Source: Scytalidium lignicola (taxonomy: Eukaryota > Ascomycota > Leotiomycetes). Taken from it: a stretch of 64,000 bases of DNA. This document shows, piece after piece, positions 34,973 through 46,573 of the stretch. The number at the start of each line of letters is the position of its first letter. The first letter of the stretch is position 1. The notes under the pieces were generated by a model that worked only from the letters and a program-made list of their open reading frames with translations, had not been told where the DNA came from and did not search any database. The stretch spans positions 1-64,000 of the forward strand of contig NCSJ02000080.1 of the NCBI GenBank assembly GCA_002812745.2, in the 5' to 3' direction. The translations under genes and the position numbers were made by a program.

Positions 34973-36604
34973 ATGGCCCGCGGTGCATTAACCCCAAGTA
35001 TCCATGAATTGCCCACCGCCTCGAGCGTGTCTCGAGAAAACCTATCTCATGAACTCGAGCTCGAGAATGGTCTCCAGTCAACAGCCCTCTTCGAGCCTCT
35101 AGAAGTAACCGCTACCTCTCGCTCACGAGCAGACTACACCTTTCCAGAAGGTGGACTGAAAGCCTGGCTCGTCATCTTCGGCTCCTTTTGCATTATCTGT
35201 GGAACATTCGGCCTCATCTCCTCGGTGGGATTGTTGCAGACCTACTGGCAAATACACCAGCTCTCCTCATACACTATACGTGACATAGGCTGGATAGCTG
35301 CCGTTAATGTCTTCCTTAATTTGATTCTTGGTGTGCAAATTGGCCCACTTTTTGACCGGTATGGACCGAGAGAGTTGGTTGCTATAGGTAGTGTCCTCTA
35401 TATGGCGAGCTTGGTCTTGTTGGCGCAATGTAGTAAGTATTGGCACTTTATGCTTGTGTACGGAGTCATGAGCGGTGCGAGTTCGGCATTATTGACTACG
35501 ACGGCGTTGTCTGTTGTTGCGCACTGGTTTGAGGTTAAGAGGGGTTTGGCTAGTGGTATTACTTTTGCTGGCAGCAGTGTTGGAGGAATTGTTTTCCCGT
35601 TGATATTGAAACCTATGTTCCAGCACTTGAGTTGGGCGTGGTCGATTCGAGTAATAGCTTTCATAGTGCTGGTATTGATGGTGATTGGAAATATGTGCAT
35701 TAAGGGAAGGCTGCCTCCAAGGAAGAATGGAGGTGCGGTTGACTTGAGGTGCTTTCAGGACGCAAGGTTTTCGTGGGCCACATTAGGGGTTGCTTGTAAG
35801 TCCAATAGTGGTGGCATGACGTCTTTCTGGGACTTCGGTTGCTGAGAATTGGTCTTCTGAATAGGTTTCGAATTCGTGCTTTTTGGATCGTTAGGGTTGC
35901 TACCGACCTACGCTCTTGGTCAGGGCTTCAGTAGCCAGACCAGTTTTAATATCATTGCCATCCTCAATGCGTAAGCGCCCCATAATATTTCATTGTCTGC
36001 TTATAACCACTCTTACATTATCATCCCACCTTTAATTAAGTTCGAGGCCAACTTCCAAGTTTATATCAGAAGACTAACCATGCGCATAGTGGATCGGCCT
36101 TTGGGCGTTCCTTCTCCGGCTATATCTCTGATCGCTGTGGACGGTTCAATACCATGATCATGACCTTGTTATGGTCTCTGATCGTGACCTTCGCTCTCTG
36201 GCTTCCTGTTGGAGACCATGTTGTTCTCTTCTACATTTTCGCCCCGCTGTTTGGCTTTGGTAGCGGAAGCATTATTAGCATGGCACCGGTCTGCGTAGGA
36301 CAACTCTGCAAGGCCGATGAGTATGGGCATTTTTATGGGACCAGTTATTCTGTAGTGGCATTTGCGTGAGTAATATTACAAGTGCTGCCGCGTATTAACG
36401 GCTTTATACAGTAGAACCGAAGACTGATGCATTTGCCACAGGACGTTGATTTGCATACCGGTAGGAGGAGAACTCATGCCGACAATAGGGGCAAACGGAT
36501 TTGTGGCATTCCTTGGTGGGATTCTGGTCTTGTCGCTGGCCAGCTTTCTGATGGCAAGGTGGGCATGCTTAGACTATCGATGGAAATGGAACGTCAAGAT
36601 TTGA
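34973..36604 (+). CDS. MFS monocarboxylate-type transporter
   Basis: Exons 34973-35795, 35865-35970, 36090-36365 and 36442-36604 give 455 aa. After a polar N-terminal tail of about 60 residues comes PEGGLKAWLVIFGSFCIICG, the hallmark of the fungal monocarboxylate-porter (MCT/MCH) family, then membrane segments with LFDRYGPRELVAIGS between helices 2 and 3 and YISDRCGRFNTM in the second half. About twelve helices can be placed, normal for the superfamily. It would sit in the plasma membrane; substrates of the family are mono- or dicarboxylates and related small molecules, and the fungal branch is functionally diverse. An unspliced reading stops early at GFEF, which is only because of the first intron. 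Confidence 0.88.
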
Positions 36605-38549
36605 GGGATGGAGGGAATTACAGTACTGTACTGTACCGTCTTTGCAATCCAATGCCGTACCGGTAGTACTATAAGTGATGGAGCCATTGAGAGCTGTTCC
36701 CGTATGCTCCAGTGAGTAGCCCCCGCTATTATTGTTTCTCAGGGGTAGTAGCTATCCTGGAAGCTCGGGGCTCGGGGTGAAGCTCGGGGTGAAACTGCCG
36801 CGTGTTACTCGAGATGTTTAGTGGGTGCTTTATTGACCGGGAAGCCATGCGTCGTCTACCGTACCGGCAGTTGAGAGCCGGTTTCCCAAGCTCGGTTCGC
36901 CGTGGAATGACGGATGCAGAAGTGGGAGGATTGCCATGGGTGGTTGTTGTGTGTGATGTGAGAAGATCGACCGGATATGGTACAAAAGAAGCAGGAAGAA
37001 GACGAAGTAAGCAGAGCCAGTCTTGGTGATTTGGATGACAAGGACAGGTAAGAATAGCAGCTGTAGAACTGGTCCACGTCCGTCCGTTGCGGCCGCAGAA
37101 ACAACGTGCTGCCACAGTACCGTATTGTAATTAGATGAACAGTGTTTTTGAGCATTAGTCGGTAAACTCACCGCTGCAACTGCCAATCCACCGAGTTTAT
37201 TTATCCCTGGAATTACGACGGTTCCTGGTGAACAGCATGTCGGCGGATGGATCCTGCAACCTTGGATTATTAATCTTTTAACTACATCTTACCCTAATTA
37301 TGACTGATGCCTGCTTATTAGCCGTAGTTGCCGGTAAGTTACTCGTACTTGTCGTCCACCAATGTCTAGTGCCGGCAATTCCTACGTACCAGTGTTCTTT
37401 ACGCGTAGCGAGGTACTCGCCAAGCAAGCCTAGGAAGCTTACAGTACCCACACACCCGTGAAGAAGGCGGCCAGCCATCCTTCGGGAACTACTAAGCAGC
37501 CCTTCCACGGAGATTACTGGATGCAGCAGGTATCAATCAGATGGACAAACAACGCTTAATTAATACAGTACAGTACGGCACAGGAGTTATTTATAATAAC
37601 GAGTGTTAAATAGACAGCATCTGCAGAAAGAGCGGGGGGAGATCATCGAGATTAATTAACATCCCGCGGCATGATATAAGGGTATAGATCTAATCCCACC
37701 TAATTACAAGTTCCTGTAGTTAAACTTTGCGTCGAGCAGCATTGCTCTGCTACAATACTTGCTAATAATTATCTCTTGGATTTGTGCTTACTGTACTAGA
37801 GAATGATCCCTGCAAGGAGCCTGTCTAGCTCTAGTTCTAGCTCTGATTACTCGCATCCCTTGTTTATAGAGCCAATTGGTGCTCAAGGATTTGACCCGTT
37901 CCAACTTCTGACGCTGGCCGTTTTTATGCTTACTCTGTGGCCCACTTGCCCTTTGCAAAAATACAGTACAGTACAGTACAGTACAGTACAGTGACCAGGC
38001 AAGCAAGCATTGCGACAATGGGAAGCTGCTCTGATGCCACCCGGTCTGCCAGTTCACTTACCACCGTACAGTCCTGTGTCACCACCACTGTACAGCACCT
38101 TGTATATCCCACAATAAGGCCGTAGGTTTGGTAAACTGCCCGCGAGTGGCAATCTTACTTCAACCGCCCCCTCATCTAACTACCACTTATTCGTGTACAG
38201 TCAGCATTCCAAGCGACTGTTCATACCGTCCTCTACATCCTAGTCTTTCTCTCTCCTTGAAGACGGTACGGTAGATGGGACGATGGGACGATTGGGTACG
38301 TCGTTCGCTCTCACCGACTAGAATGATGGTCTCCCTTGGAACAGGAACCCCATCTGATCAAAGGAATGTCAGCACCAGACCCATGAGGTTCCGGCGGGAG
38401 ATGGGCGGTTCCTGTGTGGTATCATCAAGGCTCTTTTAATATAAATTCGAGGTACATCTCAAGGTTCTCAATTGTCCTTTTCCCACCCCACCCAATTAGG
38501 CCAGCCTTCTGATCTTCTTGTTGTTGCGTTCCACCAATTGTTAGCAACT
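36605..38549. other. Intergenic region rich in ACAGTAC/GTACTGT
   Basis: 1.9 kb without a supportable gene, of higher GC than the region to its left. The motif ACAGTAC or its complement occurs repeatedly (near 36,622; 37,113; 37,441; 37,563; 37,789; 37,963; 38,067; 38,088; 38,198). The last 150 bp include TATAAATTC and the start region of the amidohydrolase. Confidence 0.5.
37963..37992. repeat. (ACAGT)6 microsatellite
   Basis: Six perfect 5-bp ACAGT units. Confidence 0.9.
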
Positions 38550-40133
38550 ATGGTGTCTAGCATTGCTCCCGGCAGATCGGCCTTGTCGATCCTGACCTCT
38601 GTCGCTCTTCTCGCAGGCTCTAGCTTGGCGACTCCCCGCGTCAATGTCTCGACTCTCCCCAACTACCTAGAATCCCTGAGGCCTGATCTCTTCCCGGACT
38701 TCGAGGATATGTCTAGGCAGATCTATAACAATCCAGAAATTGGCCGGAACGAGACGTTTGCTCACAATATCACCATCAACTACTTCCAGAAAGTGAAGCC
38801 AGGCCTTTGGGATGTGTATCCCACGATTCTCAAGACTCTACCCACGGCATGGAAGCTCGAATTCTCCCATACTCCTGCTGATTGGCCCGCAGACTCAGCT
38901 CTGCCAACAATCGGATTCATGTCTGAGTTTGATGCCCTCGAGGGAATTGGCCATGCCTGTGGCCACAATCTCATCTACCTCCAGGGTGTATACGCAGCAA
39001 ACCTAGCCCGCCAGGCTCTGATTGACTTTGATATCCCTGGCCACATCCTTCTTGTCGGAACACCCGACGAGGAAGAAGCTTGCGGAAAGCACGACCTCTA
39101 CCAAGCAGGTGTCTTTGAGGAGAGTCAAATCTGGATGATGTCGCATCCCACGGTTGCCAATGCCATCCAGCCCATGGCCTCGCGACAGAATATTGTCGTT
39201 CGCGTCATTCAAGACACCCACTTTGAGGCAGTTAAGACAGTCTATAACATGCTTGTTCCGCTCATGGGCCTAGCTGGAAACCTGCCTGCCACAGGCTCTA
39301 CTGCAGCACTGGTCGAGGATGTTGGCATGTTCGTCTGCAATGTTGTCGAGGCTAATATCACGCTTGGAGTGGTGGGTCCTAGCGTCACCACCGTCAATGA
39401 CACCCTCAACACCATCAAGGCTGCAAACCCAGGCTATGCGACCACTAACTTCACTGTCGCTGAAGATCCTGAAATTAAGGGTGGAGTGTCAGTCTACTTC
39501 TTGGGCAACGCTGGTCACGCAGCGGAGAACAACCTCGGTGCTCTAACTCTCTCCATCCAGGCCTTCCAAGCGCTGAACGCTACTAACCCCGAGTTTGAGT
39601 ACTATTTACCTCACAATACCACCTCGGCTGAACTTGACTTCACCGTCGATGTTCGAACACGGTTCACCAACGACCTTTCTGGCGTAGTGAACTACGTGCT
39701 AGGATTTATCCCTACCAAGAACTATACCCTCGACGTGATCTACCCAGCTCTCGAGGTTGACCCGTTCCTTGGACAAATGTTTGTAGATACAATTGCTCTT
39801 CCCGAGTATGGCTCCCAGGTGTGGCCCATTTCAACTACTGCACCAGCAGCAACCGACGCATCTTGGGTCCAACTAGCCAACATGTACCCAAATAACACTG
39901 TGGCAAGCTTCACCAAGGCTACGGTCCACGCCAACTTCAATATTTGCAACCAGATTGTATGCGCTTTCAACCATGAGCCCGGTTTCCGTCTACTTGCTGG
40001 TGCCGATTTTGGTTATTCCGAGACGGAAAAAGTTGGTCGAGCCCTTGCTCAGATGGCCGTTGAGATCATGAATGACCCTGATCTGTATGCTGGAGCCACC
40101 AAGGATATCCGCGTTGGTCCTCAACCATTGTAA
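38550..40133 (+). CDS. Secreted M20-family amidohydrolase/peptidase
   Basis: A single-exon 527-aa protein. I take the second ATG (38,550) rather than 38,472 because MVSSIAPGRSALSILTSVALL followed by AGSSLATP is a good secretion signal, while the longer form puts 26 polar residues before it. The M20/amidohydrolase fold is seen in IGFMSEFDALEGIGHACGHN (metal-binding region), GTPDEEEACGKHD (the acidic pair with catalytic glutamate), MSHP and GNAGHAAEN. Several N-glycosylation sites (NVS, NET, NIT, NTT, NYT, NNT) fit an extracellular enzyme. The family hydrolyses N-acyl amino acids or short amides (ACY1L2-like). Codon use is more GC-rich than in the flanking genes, perhaps reflecting high expression. 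Confidence 0.88.
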   Translation: MVSSIAPGRSALSILTSVALLAGSSLATPRVNVSTLPNYLESLRPDLFPDFEDMSRQIYNNPEIGRNETFAHNITINYFQKVKPGLWDVYPTILKTLPTAWKLEFSHTPADWPADSALPTIGFMSEFDALEGIGHACGHNLIYLQGVYAANLARQALIDFDIPGHILLVGTPDEEEACGKHDLYQAGVFEESQIWMMSHPTVANAIQPMASRQNIVVRVIQDTHFEAVKTVYNMLVPLMGLAGNLPATGSTAALVEDVGMFVCNVVEANITLGVVGPSVTTVNDTLNTIKAANPGYATTNFTVAEDPEIKGGVSVYFLGNAGHAAENNLGALTLSIQAFQALNATNPEFEYYLPHNTTSAELDFTVDVRTRFTNDLSGVVNYVLGFIPTKNYTLDVIYPALEVDPFLGQMFVDTIALPEYGSQVWPISTTAPAATDASWVQLANMYPNNTVASFTKATVHANFNICNQIVCAFNHEPGFRLLAGADFGYSETEKVGRALAQMAVEIMNDPDLYAGATKDIRVGPQPL

Positions 40134-41051
40134 TGATAGACGGCCAAATAAGAGGTCTTCCGCCTTGGAGGGGTGTTCTGCATATCAAAATCAGTATGGG
40201 ACAAAGAGGATATGACGGTTATGATGTAAATATATTTTGACGTATATGGTTCTTATGACTTAAACAATACATAAAAATATGTATCTTATCCATTCAAGGA
40301 AGAAGAGTTTTGATTCATTCGTTCACTCAATTTAGTAAAGCAGTGAATAATTCCGCTGCCTAGTGTGGATTAGCATAACCTATACTAGGACCTTTTCGTA
40401 TCTGTAAATGTAACAGGAATCAACTTACACCAGAAGCCGTTAGGGTCCATAAAGATGCAGCAAACGTCAAACAGGACATTAGCAGTCTTGGCAGGGTAAA
40501 ATAATAATCTATGGCTAGACAGAATTCGAAAGCCTAACGTCATTCTTATCCTGTCTCGGGTTAGTATGAGTTACACCGTCTTACTCGACACTCTTCGGCC
40601 CATTCAACGTTATATTCAACACTGCCTACTGACTAAGAAAAGAAAAAATTTCAATGTCAAAGCGAATTTGCCTCACGACAACAGATCCTCGGCCGATAGG
40701 TAAATAATACAACTTTCCTCAAGCTCGAAGATCTATTGGCGGCTGCAGACGCCACGAGTAGGCTGCGCCTCCCGCCGAGGAAAGCCTCACCAACACCTAA
40801 TTCGAACACCTGAATTCAATCTTTTGATTTCTTGGGTGTTTAGGCAGACTCTCTCGAGAAATGAAAGACTCGATTTTTGGTGGAGGCTGAGAAAGACGAT
40901 GGATCTGAATTCCATGCATATAAAGATTATGTAGATTTTCCCTTTGAATCAAGATATCATAATCTCATCCCAGCTTCTAATCATTCGCTGAACCGTCCAA
41001 TCTCATATTCTCTCTAACCTTCTCTGTCACTGTATAATACCTATATCAACG
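40134..41051. other. Intergenic, no gene seen
   Basis: Contains the 3' region of the amidohydrolase and the promoter of the next gene, including a pyrimidine-rich stretch just upstream of its ATG. Nothing else seen. Confidence 0.4.
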
Positions 41052-42083
41052 ATGGCCACACCTGATATCACCTCAGTCTGCGTTGCTCCACTATCTCCAA
41101 ACTACCTCCTCCTCCACCGCTACGTATTCTACGTCTCTCTCATCCTCCCTCTCATCAACCCCTTCCACACCTCATCCTCATCATTAACCTACCCGCCGCC
41201 AACCGTACCACCCTTAATCAAAGCAGCCTACGCCTACGCCTTAACATACTCCGGCACCGCATCACTCTATGCAATCCTGCTTCTCTCCTCTCCCTCCAAC
41301 CTCCAATCCCTACCAATCAACCTCGATATCTTCGGTGTCTGGGCAGTCCTAAGTGCGTCCGCTTGCGTCCTATTAGCCTTCCTCGAGTGGGACAAGGTTC
41401 TCCAGCAACCCCATCGAGGACAGCAAAGAGTCCGTCCGATATTCACAATATGGGGTGTCTGGATCACGGTGGGGGTGATTTGTGTCTTTGTCGCGCTGGT
41501 AAAAGCCAAACCAGCTGTTGCTAATGGAGACTTCGGGGCTGTAATAGCGCAGTCTGATTGTGTTGCGATGGCGATGGAGCAGAGGCTTAGGTTTCGACTA
41601 CGTGTCGCTGAGGATGTGGTCGTGAGTGACTATGACCGGATCTTTGGCAAATTGTATGATCATCTAAAGCATATTGGCGCACCAATGATGTTCATTGTTT
41701 TATTCTACGGTCTTATTCCTTGTCTTTTTACTATCGCTTCCGCAAAACCGGACTGTAAAGGGGAGAGGACCTCCTACGAGTGTTATTCGGATGGTAATGG
41801 GGAATTCTCAATCCTGTCGAGCATATGCCGCGGTTATATCCTTGCTAGAAGAGTGGCGTTGGTGTGCGTTCCTGTGGTTTTAATTACTAATGTGGTGTTC
41901 AATGAGATTTATCTCTTAAAGGGTTGGGAGGGAGGTGATGGAATTCCTGAGGCGGAGAAGATGTATGAAGTTGGACAGTGGGGGCTTTTGGTTGGGATGT
42001 CTTTGGTCACAGCGGCAGCGGTGATCAATTGGGCTTTTGGGAGGATGTGGAAAGAAGTTAAGGATTCTGGTATTATTGTTTAA
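41052..42083 (+). CDS. Multi-spanning membrane protein of unknown function
   Basis: A single-exon 343-aa protein I do not recognise. About seven hydrophobic segments can be seen: YLLLHRYVFYVSLILPLI, YAYALTYSGTASLYAILLL, FGVWAVLSASACVLLAFL, IWGVWITVGVICVFVALV, MMFIVLFYGLIPCLFTIA, ALVCVPVVLITNVVFNEIYL and LLVGMSLVTAAAVINWAF. The order and length resemble the many small fungal integral-membrane hypotheticals. The loop CKGERTSYECYSDGNG has two cysteines that could form a disulfide. There is no signal peptide and no catalytic motif. The first 110 codons are strongly C-rich at third positions compared with the rest, an odd internal shift in codon use. Confidence 0.65.
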   Translation: MATPDITSVCVAPLSPNYLLLHRYVFYVSLILPLINPFHTSSSSLTYPPPTVPPLIKAAYAYALTYSGTASLYAILLLSSPSNLQSLPINLDIFGVWAVLSASACVLLAFLEWDKVLQQPHRGQQRVRPIFTIWGVWITVGVICVFVALVKAKPAVANGDFGAVIAQSDCVAMAMEQRLRFRLRVAEDVVVSDYDRIFGKLYDHLKHIGAPMMFIVLFYGLIPCLFTIASAKPDCKGERTSYECYSDGNGEFSILSSICRGYILARRVALVCVPVVLITNVVFNEIYLLKGWEGGDGIPEAEKMYEVGQWGLLVGMSLVTAAAVINWAFGRMWKEVKDSGIIV

Positions 42084-42415
42084 GGGTTTGAATTGTGAAT
42101 GGGCGAAACGAAGGTAGGGGCGTTGGTAGTTTCAAGAATAGTAAAGGTTGTGAGGATTTGGATGTATAAACTATGCAGTGTTTGGCTAATAGTGTAGAAT
42201 TATTTTGACTTCTAGAATGAAGAGAAACCTATGAAATAGGCTTAGAAATTTATACTACCTATAGATCAGTACTGAAAACACCGGTGGTAATTAATTCCTT
42301 AGCTCTAGAGAGTTTATTAGTGTGGCTCTATTCAAGTTGTTAATTTATTCATAACCAGAATAAGCATTATCAGCTTTCTGTAGACTTCTCTCTTAATTAG
42401 CTGCAGAAAATTTAG

Positions 42416-43033
42416 TTAACAGTAGGTAGCGTTTGTCAGCAGTTTGACATTTAGCAAAATGAAGGAGCAATAGATTGTATTATTGGAGTCTAATGATTTA
42501 GTTGAGCCGAAACTGATACGCCTGCAATAGTCAATGAAACATCCACGACTAATTGCAGTATCTGGTGTAAATGCCCAAAATGATGATTGGTGGCTGTATT
42601 TGCTGTAATTTAGGTGCTCAATGGTATGTTTATGGATGCTGCCTAGCGGAAGAGGGAGTAACGCCTTCCAGTTACCGGCTGCAACGATACGTCCACACTC
42701 TGAAAGCATGTGAAAACAGTGAAAACCTTCCTGGCTAGAGATCGTATTGTTGCTTCCTTGAGTAAGGATTATCATGGGTATAAATGGCATTATATTTGCT
42801 GGGACCTTGCCGTGCTCGTCGGCCGCATTTGGCAGATCGTCCATCTCAGGCGACATCGTCTTACCCATAGTCAAGCCTGTTGCATGCAGAATTAATCTTG
42901 GCAAAGCCGATTGTAAATGTTTTGATCTGGATAGGAGAGTTAAGACAGCTAATTTAGAAGGCTCTTTTGGACATTCATCAAACCCCAAGAGAACAGCAAC
43001 GTCACGACAAAATTTTCTGATGTATACTCGCAA
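42416..43033 (-). CDS. Possible hypothetical ORF, 205 aa
   Basis: An open frame of 205 codons in AT-rich DNA, long for chance. It has no domain I recognise, mixed hydrophobic and polar content, and no introns. The opposite strand also has an open frame of about 100 codons here, so it may instead be the trace of a decayed gene on either strand. Confidence 0.22.
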   Translation of the reverse strand: MRVYIRKFCRDVAVLLGFDECPKEPSKLAVLTLLSRSKHLQSALPRLILHATGLTMGKTMSPEMDDLPNAADEHGKVPANIMPFIPMIILTQGSNNTISSQEGFHCFHMLSECGRIVAAGNWKALLPLPLGSIHKHTIEHLNYSKYSHQSSFWAFTPDTAISRGCFIDYCRRISFGSTKSLDSNNTIYCSFILLNVKLLTNATYC

Positions 43034-44123
43034 TGTATATCAATATTCCCTAGAGGGAAAACCTCGATTTTCGGGATGAAAAAAGTAGCATTCGGCATAG
43101 ATTTGTATAGTAATAAAGAAACTCAAGAAGGCTGTTAGTCCTTTTATATGCCTCCGAGAGTTGTACTTTATTTAAATAGGCCTAGATGAAGCTTAGCGCC
43201 TAAACTTATTATTTGAGCAACTATATATATGTAACCCATCCCCAGCAAGAATTATTATTAGATATCAACTTTGTGAGAGATCTCGGGAACTATGATCTAG
43301 TAGGTTCTATCTTAGGTTGTTTACCTAACTAACTTAGATTTGTAACCCGAAAACTAATTAACCATCGTGAATAACAAACATGAGATACTATGGTAAGTCA
43401 TCCACGAGTGTTTAGATAATAAACTTACAATCTTGAATTATAGCATATAGCATATAGTTAGAAAGAAAGGCTCAAATATATGACGAAACAAAATGAAAAT
43501 ATTGTTTTGTCTTCTCCATAACATAAGTATTGCCTTCCAGTTCTAATCATTAGTGGTTACATTTGAATTAGAAAAGATAGATCTTATGAGGTTACTTCTA
43601 TAAGAAGCATCGCTACTACGTTTTGATCTCTGTTACTAGTCTGATCATCTATTTAGGCAGAACAATTGCTATGTAAAGGTAAGACAATCTACTTTAAATG
43701 TCTCTACCATATTCATAGAAATACGGAAGATTAAAAACCAAAGCCGTCTTTTGTTGAGATTCATTCCAGCTGCCAAAGATTTGACGTCTGGACAATACTT
43801 TTATCTACACAACAGCCTCATCTGATAGGAGCACAGAATCTTTCTATTGTTTGATGTGAAGATGACCAATCACCTATTTAGGTTAGCAGTAATAAATTAA
43901 TATTTATAGCTAAATACCTGCTAGTGTTTGTTAACATCTAAAAGAAAATATACCTTAGCAAAGCAAGTTTTGTTACAGCGTCGAACTTTGTAAATTGTAA
44001 ATGTGCCCTAGCTAATTTACTTTAAAGTAGCCAATCAGCATTGCAATTCTATGGCCTAGTGGTAAAAATACTATTGAATTCTAAGAAAGTGGATGGCTTA
44101 CGTTTTAACGGCTCCCACTTTTA

Positions 44124-44171
44124 CGGTCTGACACCTACAAGTCCGAAGCTCCACTGTTCGGTGTCAGACCG
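44124..44171. repeat. Perfect 12-bp inverted repeat (hairpin)
   Basis: CGGTCTGACACC at 44,124-44,135 and its exact reverse complement at 44,160-44,171, separated by 24 nt. It lies in intergenic DNA 320 bp from the alpha/beta hydrolase stop. Confidence 0.75.
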
Positions 44172-44489
44172 AGCTACTGATAACGTTAGCAAACTTGCTA
44201 GGGCGCCACAGGAAGCTGGGCGGGAATACAACCGTCATTTCCCCGCATTGTTTCATTATCTGGGGATTTATGGGATTATTTACTCGACTTGCCGCAGCCA
44301 AGGTTGAAAAAAGGTTTGTTTTACTACTAGAGAAATAATCTCCATGTTAATCACCATGTTTTCAGATTCTAATTTGATGCTTGCGCCTATATTAAATCTT
44401 TAAGATGACAGAACCTCTTTGAAGCCAGCACCGTCTCAACTTCAGCCTAAACCATTATCCAAGACTCTTAGTCTTACGAGACACCCTAC

Positions 44490-45318
44490 CTACGATTTCT
44501 CTACAGCATTAACTAAACATTGTGCCACCGCATCGGGCATGCTCAAAAATGGACTGTGTCCAGCATCAAGCGACTCAACAATATCCAGCGACTCAACAAT
44601 ATCCATTGCCTCAGGCGCCGATGCTTTAACTTTTTCAATCAGTGCTTTTTGTGCATTGACGTTAACGGACTGATCTTTCTCGCAGAGGATGTACATGGTA
44701 GGAATGTCCTTGTATGGAGCATACGTAAGTTTTGAGTGGAATGAGCCATATGAGTGATGTGAGATTTCTTGCGCATGTTTGGTTGCAATATCTGAAGGCA
44801 TATCACTGTAGAACAAGAACTTGGCATTTCGTATGTTTAGATAGTCTCCCTGTTAGTCTTCGAGTAAGTTGATACGGCCTTAAAAGAGTTATGCAGGAAT
44901 TTAGAAATCTTACTTGAACATCCCAATGTTCCCCATCCTTGAAACCCCTTCGACTCATAACGCTTTCACCCTCTAAGAGAGGAAACGAGGCCATGTATAC
45001 CAGCCTCTTCACCTTTCCATTTCCTTTCCCTTCCCCGTTACTTTGAACAAAATGTTTCATAGCTTCACTAGTGGGAATACCACCATAACTATGACACACT
45101 ATGATCACATCTTTCCCATCGTCGATAACGCTTTGGACTTTTTCTCGAATCGTCTGGACATCTGGGTGGAAATCCTTTGGTGGAGGTTTCGTACCGACTG
45201 AAGGGAGTGTGATTGAATGAGCAACATAGCCACCCTTCGAAAGAGATTCGACCAGGTCGTTATAGGTTTCCTTAAAGTGCCACGCACCAGGTACAAGGAT
45301 AAATTCTGTTATGGCCAT
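44490..45318 (-). CDS. Alpha/beta hydrolase (EstC/salicylate-esterase-like)
   Basis: Exons on the minus strand 45318-44914 and 44819-44490 give 244 aa. It belongs to the small AB_hydrolase_6 type: FILVPGAWHFKETYNDLVESL at the N-terminus, nucleophile serine in CHSYGG, acid in CEKDQSV and catalytic histidine in AGHSPFLSMP. There is no signal peptide, so it is probably cytosolic. Just before the catalytic histidine loop the six residues DIVESL occur twice because of an 18-bp tandem duplication (44,569-44,604), lengthening that loop. Substrate unknown; relatives cleave small esters. Confidence 0.85.
44569..44604. repeat. 18-bp perfect tandem duplication inside a coding region
   Basis: Two identical 18-bp units, in frame, coding for a repeated six-residue segment in the alpha/beta hydrolase. 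Confidence 0.9.
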
Positions 45319-46293
45319 ATTAAATGTTCACTTATTGGCAAATCTAGGAGTTGCTGGTGGCTTCAATGAATTAGTTCTATTTTATCCAGAGAAATGGGGC
45401 ATAGAAAGAGATGATTTCTCATGGGAATCCTACTTATCTGCGTAGATTTATTGGACCACTAAGCCCAGATTTCATATAGGGTGAAAAGTATTTTAAAAAG
45501 AAAGGTTTATTCATACAGAGTATTTAAAAGTCCGCGTGGACGATCTAACCCCATACTGAGATTCGGAAATACGATCGTCGTACTCCTGAGAACGATCCCG
45601 CCTGACGAATCATATGCAATATGTATACTTCGAACTATCTCACACCCCGCATTTAATGTATATTCGTTTGCCGATATATACGCTGCCAAAATTTTACGAC
45701 GTCCTTTCGGGTTTAAGTATATTACCGAGCAAAGGCCCAACAGGGAGCTTTCTAAGTTAAATATTGTTATATAACCTAATTAGCTAACATCACTTGCTAT
45801 CGAATTATACTTGGAAAGATTTATAACTATTGAAATTGTTATAGGTTTAGAGAGAGAGAGAGAGAGTAGCTGAAGGGCTTAATAAACATAAATAGCAGTG
45901 AGTGTAGCAAATGTCGTAAGCAATAAGTCTTACAATTGACAGCTGTACAGTTCTACACCTATAGGTGGGACCCACAGTAGAGGTGGTATACTAATTGGAT
46001 ATTTCAACACTTACCCTTAGTCAGCAGTATTCTAGGAATGATTCAATCCGTAGCAGTGGTTAGAGAGCAGCCGTGTCAGTTCTATTTGATATCTATGTCC
46101 ATGTCATGGGAGTCTCCTGGCGGTTCAAGATAAGTGGAAGAGAATATTTAATGAACGCCAATGCTGCCCAGAGTATTTGAGGTTCGATACGAATATATAT
46201 GCAATCTGTCTATATACAAAGTACCTTAGATTAGAAGAAATAATAGTTAAAGGTAGCCAGGTAAACCAAGTTACCGCACCAGCGTTAATGTAG
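45319..46293. other. Intergenic, no gene seen; (GA)n run
   Basis: Includes a GA dinucleotide run at 45,850-45,866. Short open frames on both strands at about 45,500-45,770 overlap each other and are not convincing. Confidence 0.4.
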
Positions 46294-46334
46294 CTATCCA
46301 TCATCATGCCTAGTATTATTCCAGGTTTCCTTAA

Positions 46335-46380
46335 GGCCACACTTATATGCACACACGGTTTACCTAAATGCACACAAAAA
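46335..46380 (+). repeat. Left terminal inverted repeat of MULE
   Basis: 46 bp, beginning GGCCACAC, exact reverse complement of 48,903-48,948. Confidence 0.92.
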
Positions 46381-46573
46381 CTCCGGTGCCGGCCTCTCTT
46401 CGCTAAACTTCCACCCATACAATTTGTTAGTAATCTAAATATACACTTAGATTTAGGATTATTAAACTGAGACCTGCAGGAGGTTTAGGGCATACAGTAC
46501 TATTAGAAGAATATGTACAATTAAAACTTTACTACCTTATACTTATCATATTATTAAGCTTCTAATAACAATT

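Larger units (their letters stand above)
42084..44489. other. AT-rich intergenic block
   Basis: 2.4 kb with no confident gene; one longer minus-strand frame and one hairpin are listed separately. Confidence 0.5.

Noticed and set aside
35790..35864. Early stop in the MFS transporter suggesting a pseudogene
   Set aside because: A GTAAGT...AATAG intron removes the stop and restores the family sequence.
44041..44120. GGCCTAGTGGTAAAA resembles a tRNA box A
   Set aside because: No box B, acceptor stem or cloverleaf can be built downstream.
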